Shown here: piece by piece, positions 26,080 to 35,238 of the stretch
How positions within the stretch are numbered: the first letter of the stretch is position 1
How the letters are laid out: every line of letters starts with the position of its first letter
Source: an uncultured Bacteroidota bacterium
Lineage (GTDB): Bacteria > Bacteroidota > Bacteroidia > Bacteroidales > P3
DNA length: 64,000 nucleotides
Assembly: GCA_902777005.1 (NCBI GenBank)
Contig: CACYSB010000012.1
Span: forward strand, 1 to 64,000
Direction of reading: 5' to 3'
Program-made: the position numbers and the translations under genes
The notes under the pieces: generated by a model
What the model saw: only the letters and a program-made list of their open reading frames with translations
Told to the model about the DNA's origin: nothing
Database searches by the model: none

Positions 26080-26768
26080 CCTTCTGGGAACACCTCGATG
26101 AGCTGCGCCGCCGCATTTGGTACGTGCTGCTTGCGGCATTGGTGGCGGCGGTGGTGTGCTTCTGTTTCAAGGAGCAGCTCTTCGCTGTGGTGATGTATCC
26201 CAAGCCAGAGAGCATGAAGCTCATCAACGTGGAGCTGACGCAGCAATTCCTGACACACATGCGCGTGGCGCTGTGGGGCGGTTTGTTGGTGGTATCGCCA
26301 TACATTCTATATCAACTGTTTTCCTTTGTGGCCCCCGGGCTATACTGCACTGAGCGGAGGCTGGCGTTGCGGGCTGTGATTGGCGGATATATGCTCTTCT
26401 TATTGGGAGTTGCACTCAACTACTTCGTCATCTTCCCCTTCACGGTGCGTTTCCTCGGCGGATACCAAGTGAGCGAAGAGGTGGCCAACACCATCACACT
26501 GAGCAGCTACATAGCGGTGCTGGGGGTGATGAGCCTCGTGATGGGCGTAGTGTTCGAACTGCCGGTACTCTGCTGGCTGCTGGCAAAGATTGGGGTGCTG
26601 AAAGCCGACTTCATGAAAAGATACCGGCGGCATGCCATTGTGGTGATACTAATTATCGGAGCCATAATAACCCCTACAGGCGACCCCTTCACCCTGTCGC
26701 TCGTCGCGGTACCGATATACCTGCTATGGGAAGTGAGCATACTGATAGTAAAACATACAGAACGATGA
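26076..26768 (+). CDS. tatC: Twin-arginine translocase subunit TatC
   Basis: 230 residues with six membrane helices. It starts with [12 protein letters not shown], the conserved cytosolic N-terminus that binds the twin-arginine signal, and has the family's conserved Pro and acidic residues ([12 protein letters not shown] in the second periplasmic region; [20 protein letters not shown]). The start is GTG at 26076, overlapping the tatA stop. Together with tatA it should export at least the two twin-arginine proteins encoded just upstream. Confidence 0.93.
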   Translation: MTFWEHLDELRRRIWYVLLAALVAAVVCFCFKEQLFAVVMYPKPESMKLINVELTQQFLTHMRVALWGGLLVVSPYILYQLFSFVAPGLYCTERRLALRAVIGGYMLFLLGVALNYFVIFPFTVRFLGGYQVSEEVANTITLSSYIAVLGVMSLVMGVVFELPVLCWLLAKIGVLKADFMKRYRRHAIVVILIIGAIITPTGDPFTLSLVAVPIYLLWEVSILIVKHTER

Positions 26769-27280
26769 AACACAGTATTTGGTTATTGGTTTTAGGTTAT
26801 GGGATATGGGCACTATGCTCATGCCAAAGACCGGTCAAGTCAGACGATGTCTGCAACAACTGTGCAAAGGCTCTTATTGCCTATGCCGAGCAATATCCCG
26901 AAGCAGAGCCCACGGATATGTACAAACTGGTATTCCAAGACATGTACGGCCCGGGGCACCTGTTGACCGACTCCACCGCAGCACTGCGCTATATCAACGT
27001 CGAACTGGAGGCCATGACAGACAGCACAAAGTTCCCGCTATATGAGTACACACTGTGCGACAGCAACTTCGTACGAGTCAACCTCACGCTGGTGCAGGAT
27101 GGCATACTCTCAGCCGAACAGCTGGCTGACGCCATGGTGCGCAGCGCCGAAGGTCTGCCGACACCAGACCACAAGTATGTCGTAAGCCATAGCGACGCCT
27201 TCAAAGCAGCCTACAACCCACACTACCGCATTGTGCGCCGAGACATCTTTGAACAGGAAATATTACCGTTAATACCATGA
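26765..27280 (+). CDS. Hypothetical lipoprotein
   Basis: 171 residues. The N-terminus (IWLLVLGYGIWALCSC) is a lipoprotein signal. The mature part has a CNNC pair near residue 33 and a conserved-looking block YKLVFQDMYGPGHLLTDSTA. I do not recognise the family. The ATG overlaps the tatC stop, and the stop overlaps the murF start, so it is translated with the Tat genes. Its periplasmic side and the CxxC pair make a redox or metal role possible, but this is a guess. Confidence 0.65.
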   Translation: MKHSIWLLVLGYGIWALCSCQRPVKSDDVCNNCAKALIAYAEQYPEAEPTDMYKLVFQDMYGPGHLLTDSTAALRYINVELEAMTDSTKFPLYEYTLCDSNFVRVNLTLVQDGILSAEQLADAMVRSAEGLPTPDHKYVVSHSDAFKAAYNPHYRIVRRDIFEQEILPLIP

Positions 27281-28566
27281 TAGAGAAATTATACAAAGCA
27301 TATCTTGACAGCCGCCGAGTGACTACCGACTCACGTGCCATCACGCCTGGCTGCCTTTTCTTTGCCTTCAAGGGTGCCACTTTTGATGGCAACGCATTTG
27401 CCCCACAGGCATTGGAACAAGGCGCGGCACTATGCGTCATCAGCGACCCGCAGTACAAGGTAGACGAGCGCTGCTTTGTTGTGCCCGATGTGCTCACCAC
27501 ACTGCAGGAGCTGGCGCGTGAACACCGCAGGCACCTGACAATACCGGTAATAGGCATTACCGGCACCAACGGCAAGACCACCACCAAGGAGCTCGTGCAT
27601 GCAGTGCTCGCAAAGCGATACAAAACCTCTGCTACAGCTGGTAATTTCAACAACCACCTTGGTGTGCCGCTCACGCTGCTTTCCATACCCGCCGACGCGC
27701 AGATAGCCATCGTTGAGATGGGGGCCAATCATCCAGGCGAGATAGCAGACCTATGCGGCATTGCCGACCCAGACTGCGGCCTTATCACCAACGTTGGACG
27801 AGCGCACCTTGAGGGCTTTGGCTCTTTTGAGGGAGTGGTGAAGACAAAGACGGAGCTCTATCGCCATCTGGCAAGCAAAGAAGGACTCGTATTCGTTAAT
27901 GCCGACAACGAACGGCTAACGCAAGAAGCCAAAGGAATGAAGACATGCACCTACGGCCGCAGCGAAAGCGCCGACATGCGTGGCACATATGTTGGCAGCG
28001 ACCCGTACCTACACTTCTACTTCGAGGTGGGCGACAATATCTACAACGTGCGGACACACCTGCTTGGTGCATATAATTTCGACAATTGCATGGCCGCAGT
28101 GGCTATGGGCTTACGCTTCGGCGTCGAGCCCTTCGACATCAAAGAAGCCATAGAAGAATACAGACCTGCCAACCAACGCTCGCAGTGGAAAGAAACCGAC
28201 AACAACAAGCTCTACCTCGACTGCTACAACGCAAATCCGTCGTCCATGGCCGCAGCAATAGCGTCGTTCGCGGAGATGAATACCGGAACACCAAAGGTGG
28301 CCATTATCGGTGCCATGCGTGAACTAGGTGACGCCTCCGTAGAGGAGCACTGCAAACTCGTACAAGCCCTCAACAATTGTCACCTTGAACACTGCCTGCT
28401 CATAGGGCATGAATTTGATGGCATCACCTTAGGCCCAAATATGACGCTTATGCACTCCACTGAGGAGGCTGCGGAGTGGCTAAAAAAGGCAAAAATACAA
28501 GGAAAAACAATACTAGTCAAAGGGTCGAATTCTAATAAATTATGGACCCTTGAGCAGCTTCTTTAG
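27277..28566 (+). CDS. murF: UDP-N-acetylmuramoyl-tripeptide--D-alanyl-D-alanine ligase
   Basis: 429-residue cytoplasmic enzyme that adds D-Ala-D-Ala to the peptidoglycan precursor. Visible are the ATP loop GITGTNGKTTTKELV (about residue 92), the UDP-substrate stretch ATAGNFNNHLGVPLT, IAIVEMGANHPGEI, TNVGRAHLEGFGS and the C-domain LDCYNANPSSMAAAI. All canonical motifs are intact, unlike the MurF half of the fused protein at 32.8-35.2 kb. Last protein gene of the redox/Tat operon, with an ATGA overlap to the lipoprotein. Confidence 0.93.
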   Translation: MIEKLYKAYLDSRRVTTDSRAITPGCLFFAFKGATFDGNAFAPQALEQGAALCVISDPQYKVDERCFVVPDVLTTLQELAREHRRHLTIPVIGITGTNGKTTTKELVHAVLAKRYKTSATAGNFNNHLGVPLTLLSIPADAQIAIVEMGANHPGEIADLCGIADPDCGLITNVGRAHLEGFGSFEGVVKTKTELYRHLASKEGLVFVNADNERLTQEAKGMKTCTYGRSESADMRGTYVGSDPYLHFYFEVGDNIYNVRTHLLGAYNFDNCMAAVAMGLRFGVEPFDIKEAIEEYRPANQRSQWKETDNNKLYLDCYNANPSSMAAAIASFAEMNTGTPKVAIIGAMRELGDASVEEHCKLVQALNNCHLEHCLLIGHEFDGITLGPNMTLMHSTEEAAEWLKKAKIQGKTILVKGSNSNKLWTLEQLL

Positions 28567-28640
28567 ACACATGAATACGGGAGATACGCAAAAATATCAA
28601 ACTGTGGTGCAAAGAGATACAAAAAAAATACAAGAATTAT

Positions 28641-28671
28641 TTTGTCATATAGAAAAAAAATAGTACTTTTG
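28641..28671 (+). promoter_or_regulatory. Bacteroidota promoter for tRNA-Pro
   Basis: TTTG at 28641-28644 and TACTTTTG at 28664-28671, spacer 19: an exact TTTG-N19-TAnnTTTG match. Transcription should start about 40 nt before the mature tRNA. The flanks (28567-28640) are A-rich and hold nothing else that I see. Confidence 0.85.
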
Positions 28672-28720
28672 CACCCGATTTCAAAAGGAAATCACCGACG
28701 AAAGATGCCGGTTAAAAGTT

Positions 28721-28794
28721 CGGGGTGTGGCGCAGTTGGCTAGCGCACTTGCATGGGGTGCAAGGGGTCGAAAGTTCGAGTCTTTTCACCCCGA
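28721..28794 (+). tRNA. tRNA-Pro (GGG)
   Basis: 74 nt fold as a cloverleaf: acceptor CGGGGTG pairs with CACCCCG; D arm GCGC/GCGC; anticodon stem CTTGC/GCAAG with loop ATGGGGT, giving anticodon GGG; a 5-nt variable region; T stem GAAAG/CTTTT (one G-U) with loop TTCGAGT; discriminator A. CCA is not encoded. A T-run (28796-28801) follows at once and may be the terminator. The stop of the convergent PD40 gene lies at 28801. Confidence 0.93.
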
Positions 28795-28800
28795 CTTTTT

Positions 28801-30270
28801 TTATTCAGCGGACGGGTCATTAAGTATGACAACAAAACGTGAGACACCAGTAGCTCCCGCGCAACCGTCAACACCAGAGCACATATTCTCAATCTTAATA
28901 TTTACCGTAGGTGGCAGAACACTATAGAGATAGTTCTCAAGTGTCTGGATACGATGCGCCGTAAGGTATTCATTGAATTTGGCATCATCGGTGATATCAT
29001 TAGATAGTGAAGCCTTTACCTGTATTTCTGGATTATCTGACAGAAAGCGCACAAGAGGCTCTAGTTGTGTCTTGCCGTACTCACTGAGTTCCAAATCTAC
29101 ATTATGTCCAAACAGGTCAGTATAATAGATGCGCTGGTCAAGGAGCAACTTATCTAAAGCCACATCAAGACGTTGCTCTGCAATAAGAAACTCGTCATCG
29201 GCCTTTGCCGTGTTAACCTGCTCATAGGTGACAAAATAGCCATGTATTGAAAATGATAATTCATAATACTGGTCACTCTGCAAATAGAGTCGATAGAAAC
29301 CATCCTCGTCTGTAACAGCGTTGCATATAGGATGTCCGTTCTGCGAAGCAACCACACGAACCATGGCAAGAGGGTTGTCATATTTGTCGAGGGCGCGTCC
29401 CCAGAGAAGCAATCCGTCGAGAGAGCCAGAGAAAGAATAAAGCTGCGAATCGCTATCGCTCTCGACACGCTTAGACACCCAATAGCCATAATTCCGGACG
29501 GTATCTATAGCCATATCGAAATCATCGGCGTCAGGACTATTAAGTGGCGATGGGAGTTTTTGGACTCGGCAGCGTCCTATCTTTAGCATACCCACTGTAT
29601 CACCATGGACGCGGTCGGATATAAGACGTGTAGAGTAAACGTCAAGATATGCATGATCATCTTCGTGCCCATTGGAAGAAAAGAGAAGACAGTCTCGGTA
29701 TATGGACGGAGTGACCTCATCATATTCGGTATTGATACGGTTACCCAAATTGATAGGCCGACTCCACTTGCCGTCGGCGTAAAGTGAATACCAAAGATCA
29801 TAACCGCCGTAACTGCGACGTCGTTCTTGCGAAGAAAAAACCATAATGGATCCATCCGCGGTAAAAGTTGGATGCTCAACCGTCATACCACCCATACGCA
29901 CTTTTTTAACCTTAAGCTTCCCATTCTTTCCTTCATTAGCACAGAATAGATACGATTGACCTTGGCGGTCAAGCTGCGTAAAATACAAATCACCCGTAGA
30001 TGGATGACGTATCACATATTGTACATCTTCTGCAATCTTGACGAACGTAGTGTCAGCCCAGAAACCGAGGAGCTGTTCTCCACTGCGTTGCGCAAGGAGG
30101 AGCACGCCCGAAGCGTAACAATAAAGATCCCCGTCAACAATAGATACATTATTAACTTCTCCAGGAAGGAGAGCCATCTTCTGATGATTGGCACTAAAGG
30201 CAGATTCCTGTGCCGGCACACTAAAAGACAACAGGAGCAACAGGGATAACATTATTTTATTTCTCTTCAT
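28801..30270 (-). CDS. PD40 beta-propeller / OmpA-like exported protein (PorE-like)
   Basis: 489 residues with signal peptide (cleavage near VPAQE). Residues ~110-260 carry WD40-like PD40 repeats (VEHPTFTADGSIMVFSSQER; GGYDLWYSLYADGKWS). A carboxypeptidase-regulatory-like beta domain follows (NAVTDEDGFYRLYLQ, near 320), and the C-terminus (EPLVRFLSDNPEIQVKASLS, then TAHRIQTLENYL) resembles an OmpA peptidoglycan-binding domain. This order matches type IX secretion protein PorE without its N-terminal TPR part. A role at the envelope is likely; membership of the secretion system is inferred. It overlaps lon by 14 bp. Confidence 0.7.
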   Translation of the reverse strand: MKRNKIMLSLLLLLSFSVPAQESAFSANHQKMALLPGEVNNVSIVDGDLYCYASGVLLLAQRSGEQLLGFWADTTFVKIAEDVQYVIRHPSTGDLYFTQLDRQGQSYLFCANEGKNGKLKVKKVRMGGMTVEHPTFTADGSIMVFSSQERRRSYGGYDLWYSLYADGKWSRPINLGNRINTEYDEVTPSIYRDCLLFSSNGHEDDHAYLDVYSTRLISDRVHGDTVGMLKIGRCRVQKLPSPLNSPDADDFDMAIDTVRNYGYWVSKRVESDSDSQLYSFSGSLDGLLLWGRALDKYDNPLAMVRVVASQNGHPICNAVTDEDGFYRLYLQSDQYYELSFSIHGYFVTYEQVNTAKADDEFLIAEQRLDVALDKLLLDQRIYYTDLFGHNVDLELSEYGKTQLEPLVRFLSDNPEIQVKASLSNDITDDAKFNEYLTAHRIQTLENYLYSVLPPTVNIKIENMCSGVDGCAGATGVSRFVVILNDPSAE

Positions 30271-32728
30271 TTATTGTTTTGTTGTTTACCAAAGCCAGCG
30301 ATAATGCCTCACTGATACTGGTTATATAGTGGAATTTGAGCCCTGTGAGATAGTCTGGTTTTATATCCTCAACATCACGACGATTTTCATGACACATAAT
30401 AATGTCGGTGATGCCAGCACGCTTGGCAGCAAGGATTTTTTCCTTGATTCCTCCAACCGGGGTAACGTCGCCCCTAAGCGTTATTTCCCCTGTCATAGCA
30501 ACATTGGATCTTACCTTACGGTGAGAGAGTGCAGATACCATCGCCACAAATATTGTAATACCCGCTGAGGGTCCATCCTTGGGCGTAGCACCCTCCGGAA
30601 CATGAATGTGGATATTACTCTTGGCAATGCTATCATTGGTAATACCAAAAGATTTAGCATTTGACTTAAGATACTCGTATGCCAACGTGGTAGACTCCTT
30701 CATAACTGAGCCCAAATTACCTGTCATTGTGAGTGTACCTTTACCCTTACTGAGAGAGCTCTCAATAAAAAGAATCTCTCCACCAACCGGGGTCCATGCA
30801 AGACCGGTAACAACACCTTCTCGTGGTTCACGTTGTGCACGTTCATTATTATGAATTGGCAAGCCGAGCACCTGCGTCAGTTCATCATCAGTAACAGAGA
30901 TTTTTGTCTTGACACCCTGTTCAAGTTCTACAACACGATGCCTGACTATTTTGGACAACTGCTTATCCAACTGACGCACACCACCCTCGCGAGTATATTC
31001 GTTAACGACACGCTCAATGATATCAACTGGAATGCGAAGATTCTTGCCGTTAATGGCATTCTCCTTCATAATGCGTGGCAATAGGTGATTCTGGGCAATC
31101 TGAACCTTTTCCTCAAGAACATAGCCACTGAACGGAATAATCTCCATACGATCAAGTAGTGCCGGTTGTATGTCTGCAATACTGTTGGCTGTAGCAATAA
31201 AGAAAACATGAGACAGGTCGTAGTCGATACCCAAATAGTTGTCATGGAAGCGGCAGTTCTGCTCTGGATCTAAAACCTCCAGGAGAGCTGAGGAAGGGTC
31301 TCCTGTAAAATTGTTACGCTGAACCTTGTCTATCTCGTCGAGTACAAAAACAGGGTTTGAAGCCTCGGCTTTAGCCAGTTCCTGAATAATACGACCTGGC
31401 ATAGCGCCAATATAGGTACGGCGGTGGCCTCTTATTTCCGCCTCGTCATGTAGTCCACCAAGAGCCACCCGGCGATACGGGCGACCCATTGCCGTGGCAA
31501 TACTGCGGCATACAGATGTCTTGCCTGTACCCGGAGGTCCAACGAGACAAAGCACCTGCGCCTTACGTTCGATTCCCTTCTCATGCTGACGCTTCATTAC
31601 AGCAAGATATTCTATTATGCGGTCTTTAACCTTCTCAATGCCATAATGGTCGGCATCCATGATACGCCGAGCTTCGCCCAGATCGAACTTCTCCGGAACA
31701 ACATTATCCCATGGTAAATCAAGTAAAGTCTCAAGATATGCAAACTGCACAGTATAGTCTGGTGACATCGGAGATAGGCGGTTCATCTTACTCAACTCCT
31801 TATTGAATAGCTCAGACACACGTGTACCCCATTTTTTTTCTTTGGCACGTTTAGCCAACTCTTCAAGTTCTGGAGATGAAAAAAAATCGCCGGACTGTCC
31901 ACCTAACTCCTCCTGAATAACATCCATCTGATGGCGAAGGTAGTATTCTCGTTGTTGCTTTCCAATAACGTCGCGTGTCTTGTCATCAATCTCCTTACGG
32001 AGTTCTTCAAGCCCCTTAAGAGTTCCCATCTGAGACAGCATCTTGTCGACACGGTCAGGGTAGTTGTCGCACGCGAGGAATTCATATTTCACCTTTGCCT
32101 CAAGTTCCATGTGTGCAGCAGCAAAGTTTACAAATATCTTGTCGCTGCCAATGCCACTTAGCATCGAACCAATTTCATTGTCAGGCATTCGAATACGCAT
32201 CAACTCACCATACTGTGTACGCAAACGTTTTATCTTACGCTTGAATGCAGGCAATGCCATACCTTCATCGCGTTCTGGTGCCATGGCGACACTTCCAATC
32301 ATATATGGTATGTGGCGACTGACAACAAGGGAATGACAACGCATAACACCCTGAAGCACTGCTATGGTAACATCATTTCTAAAATCAAACACCTTAAGAA
32401 CCTTGGCCACGACACCCACTGGGTACAAGTCGTACTCTACGGGATCATCAGCCGTATTCATCTGTGTAAAAACGAGTATATGGCGACCTAAACCCTTGAC
32501 ATCATCAAGCAGCTTGCGCGACTTTGACCTACTTGCTGCTATTGGAAGTATTACCCCTGGAAGCAATACCTGATCCATTACTGGCAACACTGGCATTTCA
32601 TCCTCTATAGAGCCGTCCGTGAGAAGGAGATCCTCATCATTCTCATCTATAACCGGTACAATGTCGGCCTTAATATTTAATCCTGCGGCAAAAAGTTCGC
32701 CGAGGTCTTCAATAGCTATCTTCTTCAT
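30257..32728 (-). CDS. lon: ATP-dependent protease Lon
   Basis: 823 residues: N-terminal substrate-binding domain, AAA+ module with Walker A GPPGTGKTSVC and Walker B PVFVLDEIDKV, then the S16 protease domain with catalytic Ser in PKDGPSAGIT (about residue 720) and Lys in GIKEKILAAKRAG (about residue 763). It degrades damaged and regulatory proteins. ATG 32728 is chosen over one nine codons upstream. It lies downstream of grpE, dnaJ, a DUF2851 gene and murF-alr in what looks like one long unit. The 53-bp gap before it contains ACATTTTGTC, half of a palindrome seen before grpE. Confidence 0.95.
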   Translation of the reverse strand: MKKIAIEDLGELFAAGLNIKADIVPVIDENDEDLLLTDGSIEDEMPVLPVMDQVLLPGVILPIAASRSKSRKLLDDVKGLGRHILVFTQMNTADDPVEYDLYPVGVVAKVLKVFDFRNDVTIAVLQGVMRCHSLVVSRHIPYMIGSVAMAPERDEGMALPAFKRKIKRLRTQYGELMRIRMPDNEIGSMLSGIGSDKIFVNFAAAHMELEAKVKYEFLACDNYPDRVDKMLSQMGTLKGLEELRKEIDDKTRDVIGKQQREYYLRHQMDVIQEELGGQSGDFFSSPELEELAKRAKEKKWGTRVSELFNKELSKMNRLSPMSPDYTVQFAYLETLLDLPWDNVVPEKFDLGEARRIMDADHYGIEKVKDRIIEYLAVMKRQHEKGIERKAQVLCLVGPPGTGKTSVCRSIATAMGRPYRRVALGGLHDEAEIRGHRRTYIGAMPGRIIQELAKAEASNPVFVLDEIDKVQRNNFTGDPSSALLEVLDPEQNCRFHDNYLGIDYDLSHVFFIATANSIADIQPALLDRMEIIPFSGYVLEEKVQIAQNHLLPRIMKENAINGKNLRIPVDIIERVVNEYTREGGVRQLDKQLSKIVRHRVVELEQGVKTKISVTDDELTQVLGLPIHNNERAQREPREGVVTGLAWTPVGGEILFIESSLSKGKGTLTMTGNLGSVMKESTTLAYEYLKSNAKSFGITNDSIAKSNIHIHVPEGATPKDGPSAGITIFVAMVSALSHRKVRSNVAMTGEITLRGDVTPVGGIKEKILAAKRAGITDIIMCHENRRDVEDIKPDYLTGLKFHYITSISEALSLALVNNKTINEEK

Positions 32729-32781
32729 ATAACAGTACGATAAACGTAAAAACAAGACAAAATGTTTCGTTTTTCCGGCAT

Positions 32782-35238
32782 TTATTCTTCGTGATAGTAT
32801 ATTCTTTTAACACGAGGTGAAACGGCAGTAAGGAGTTCATACGGGATAGTTCCCGCTGCTTTAGCGTTTCGCTGAAGCAAGTCCCCGTCACCAAATATCA
32901 CAACACGATCACCCTCAACACAATCAATATCGGTAACATCTATAAAACACATATCCATACAAACGCTGCCAATAATGAATGCCTCTCGGCCGTTGATAAT
33001 TACACTACCCCTACAATATCCAAGACGCCTATGAAGACCATCGGCATAGCCAATAGTAATAATGGCTATACGCGAGGGACGTTCTGCACGCCAACGGCAA
33101 TTGTAACCCACAGTGTCGCCCATCTGGATATCTTTTATTTGCGAAATCCGTGTTACCAGACGACTCACCTGAACCAATTCCTTCTGCACCCCTGGCTCCG
33201 GACTTATACCATACAAACCTATTCCGAGCCTAACCATATCCATTTGATATTCAGGGAAACGCGTTATACCTGAGGAGTTTAAAACATGCTTAATACCCGG
33301 CAATCTTTTGCTCCACTCCTTGAACCGTGATATTTGATTCCTTGTAAACTCATCCATCTCAGGGTCGTCTGCACATGCCAAATGAGTGAAGACGCTCTGC
33401 ACCTGCAACACATCATCATGTCCCTCTATCCTGCTAATCAATGCTTCTATATCTGAGCCGCTAAAACCAAGTCGGTGCATACCGGTATCAAACTCCACAT
33501 GCACAGGGTACTTGAACCCGAGCGAAAGCAGCTTGAGTCGCTCAGCAAATAGTTCAAGTATACGGAAAGAATAAATATCTGGTTCTAATCGGTAATGTAT
33601 CATGTCGTCGAAGGCCGCCTCTTCAGGATTCATAACCATTATTGGCAATGTAATGCCTCCTCTCCTCAATTCTACGCCCTCGTCAGCATAGGCAACGGTA
33701 AGATAATCAACACCACTGAACTGTAAAGCCGACGCAACCTCTACTTTTCCTGCCCCATAACTTGAGGCCTTAACCATTGCCATCAACTTTGTAGTAGGAC
33801 GCAGTCTTGCCCTATAGTAATTTAAATTATGTATAAGCGCACCAATATTCACCTCCATCACCGTCTCATGATTCTTCTTCTGCAGCAACTTGGCGATACG
33901 CTCGAACTCAAACACTCGTGCACCCTTTAGCAAAATCGTGCTGTTCTGCAATTGTTCTATACGATAGTTGTCAATAAAATCTTGCGTAGATGAAAAGAAT
34001 GCAGAATCTATATCTCTAAACAGTTCTTTGCAATGGCAAAAAGCCTCTCCTATACCAATTAAACGTGTGATACCACGCTGCTTTACAATGGTCGACACAT
34101 GCGAGTACAGCTCTCTGTCCGGCAAACCCGTCTGCAAGATATCACTAATAATCAAGACCTTATTATCATGCTGATTTATATGACTAATGTAATCCAGTGC
34201 TATATTGAGAGAATTTAGGTCAAGCGAATAACTATCATTTATTAGCAAACTGTTTCCTGCAGCCTCATCCATCTCAAGACGCATTTCCACGGGCATAAGT
34301 TTCGCACAACGCTCCTCAATAGTTTGTACCGGATATCCCAAATATAACATCAAGGCGACACAATGCATTGCGTTTTCCTGAGAAGCACGATCTGCAAAAG
34401 GTATCACTACGCTGAAACGATTCTCATGATATTCCAATTCCATGACCGAACAACCCCCTTGTATATCTACTTGCAGCAAATGCACATCACTATCGTCACC
34501 ACGTCCCCACGTAAACATCCTAGCACTGTGAAAACTCTCAATACTGCTTACTGCTGAATGTATATCCTTGTGGTCAATGCAATATATCAAAGTATCGCAA
34601 TGCGTGAAGAGCTGTAGTTTCTCTGCTATTTTCTGTTCTCTCGTAAGGAAATTCTCATCATGTGCGCAACCAACATTGGTAAAAATTCCAACTGTAGGCA
34701 TAATAATCTTTTGAAGATTATGCATTTCTCCTACTTCAGATATGCCAGCCTCAAAAATTCCCATCTTGTCTGCATCAGACATCTGCCACACTGACAACGG
34801 TACGCCTATCTGTGAATTATAGCTTTTGGGACTTGAAGCAACATGTCCTTCCGGCGAGAGCAACTGTACTAACCAGTCCTTAACGATAGTCTTTCCATTA
34901 CTTCCCGTGATACCAACCACAGGAATCGTGTATTTCGCTCTATGGTTGGCTGCCATCAATTGCAATGCACGCACCACATCATCAACACGCCATATATTAG
35001 TATCTGGATATTCTATTGCGCAATCATTTGGCACAACGAATGACCTTACGCCACGCTTATATAGTCCTTCTATATACTTGACTCCACTATTGCGCTTTGT
35101 GGCAATAGCAAAAAAAACTGTCCCCTGTACCTCTGAGAGCCTACGACTATCTGTAAGCAGATGCAACACCTCATCTTCTGGTTGGTACACCTGTGCCCAA
35201 CTAGGCATTATTATCTCGCTTATTTCTGCTATTTTCAT
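32782..35238 (-). CDS. Bifunctional MurF-like ligase / alanine racemase
   Basis: 818 residues. The first ~450 resemble MurF with a Mur ligase ATP loop GITGSNGKTIVKDWL (Ser and Ile-Val replace the usual Thr and Thr-Thr) and GIFEAGISEVGEM in place of the usual EMG. The last ~370 are a pyridoxal-phosphate alanine racemase: Lys in MAMVKASSYGAG, then FDTGMHRLGF, VRLGIGLYG and a catalytic Tyr in TVGYNCRW. The racemase supplies D-alanine. A separate, canonical murF exists at 27.3 kb, so the ligase half may have another role. This fusion is typical of Bacteroidota. ATGA overlap with the DUF2851 gene. Confidence 0.9.
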   Translation of the reverse strand: MKIAEISEIIMPSWAQVYQPEDEVLHLLTDSRRLSEVQGTVFFAIATKRNSGVKYIEGLYKRGVRSFVVPNDCAIEYPDTNIWRVDDVVRALQLMAANHRAKYTIPVVGITGSNGKTIVKDWLVQLLSPEGHVASSPKSYNSQIGVPLSVWQMSDADKMGIFEAGISEVGEMHNLQKIIMPTVGIFTNVGCAHDENFLTREQKIAEKLQLFTHCDTLIYCIDHKDIHSAVSSIESFHSARMFTWGRGDDSDVHLLQVDIQGGCSVMELEYHENRFSVVIPFADRASQENAMHCVALMLYLGYPVQTIEERCAKLMPVEMRLEMDEAAGNSLLINDSYSLDLNSLNIALDYISHINQHDNKVLIISDILQTGLPDRELYSHVSTIVKQRGITRLIGIGEAFCHCKELFRDIDSAFFSSTQDFIDNYRIEQLQNSTILLKGARVFEFERIAKLLQKKNHETVMEVNIGALIHNLNYYRARLRPTTKLMAMVKASSYGAGKVEVASALQFSGVDYLTVAYADEGVELRRGGITLPIMVMNPEEAAFDDMIHYRLEPDIYSFRILELFAERLKLLSLGFKYPVHVEFDTGMHRLGFSGSDIEALISRIEGHDDVLQVQSVFTHLACADDPEMDEFTRNQISRFKEWSKRLPGIKHVLNSSGITRFPEYQMDMVRLGIGLYGISPEPGVQKELVQVSRLVTRISQIKDIQMGDTVGYNCRWRAERPSRIAIITIGYADGLHRRLGYCRGSVIINGREAFIIGSVCMDMCFIDVTDIDCVEGDRVVIFGDGDLLQRNAKAAGTIPYELLTAVSPRVKRIYYHEE

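Noticed and set aside
28721..28794. tRNA-Met as identity of the tRNA
   Set aside because: The anticodon loop is ATGGGGT, so the anticodon is GGG (Pro), not CAT.
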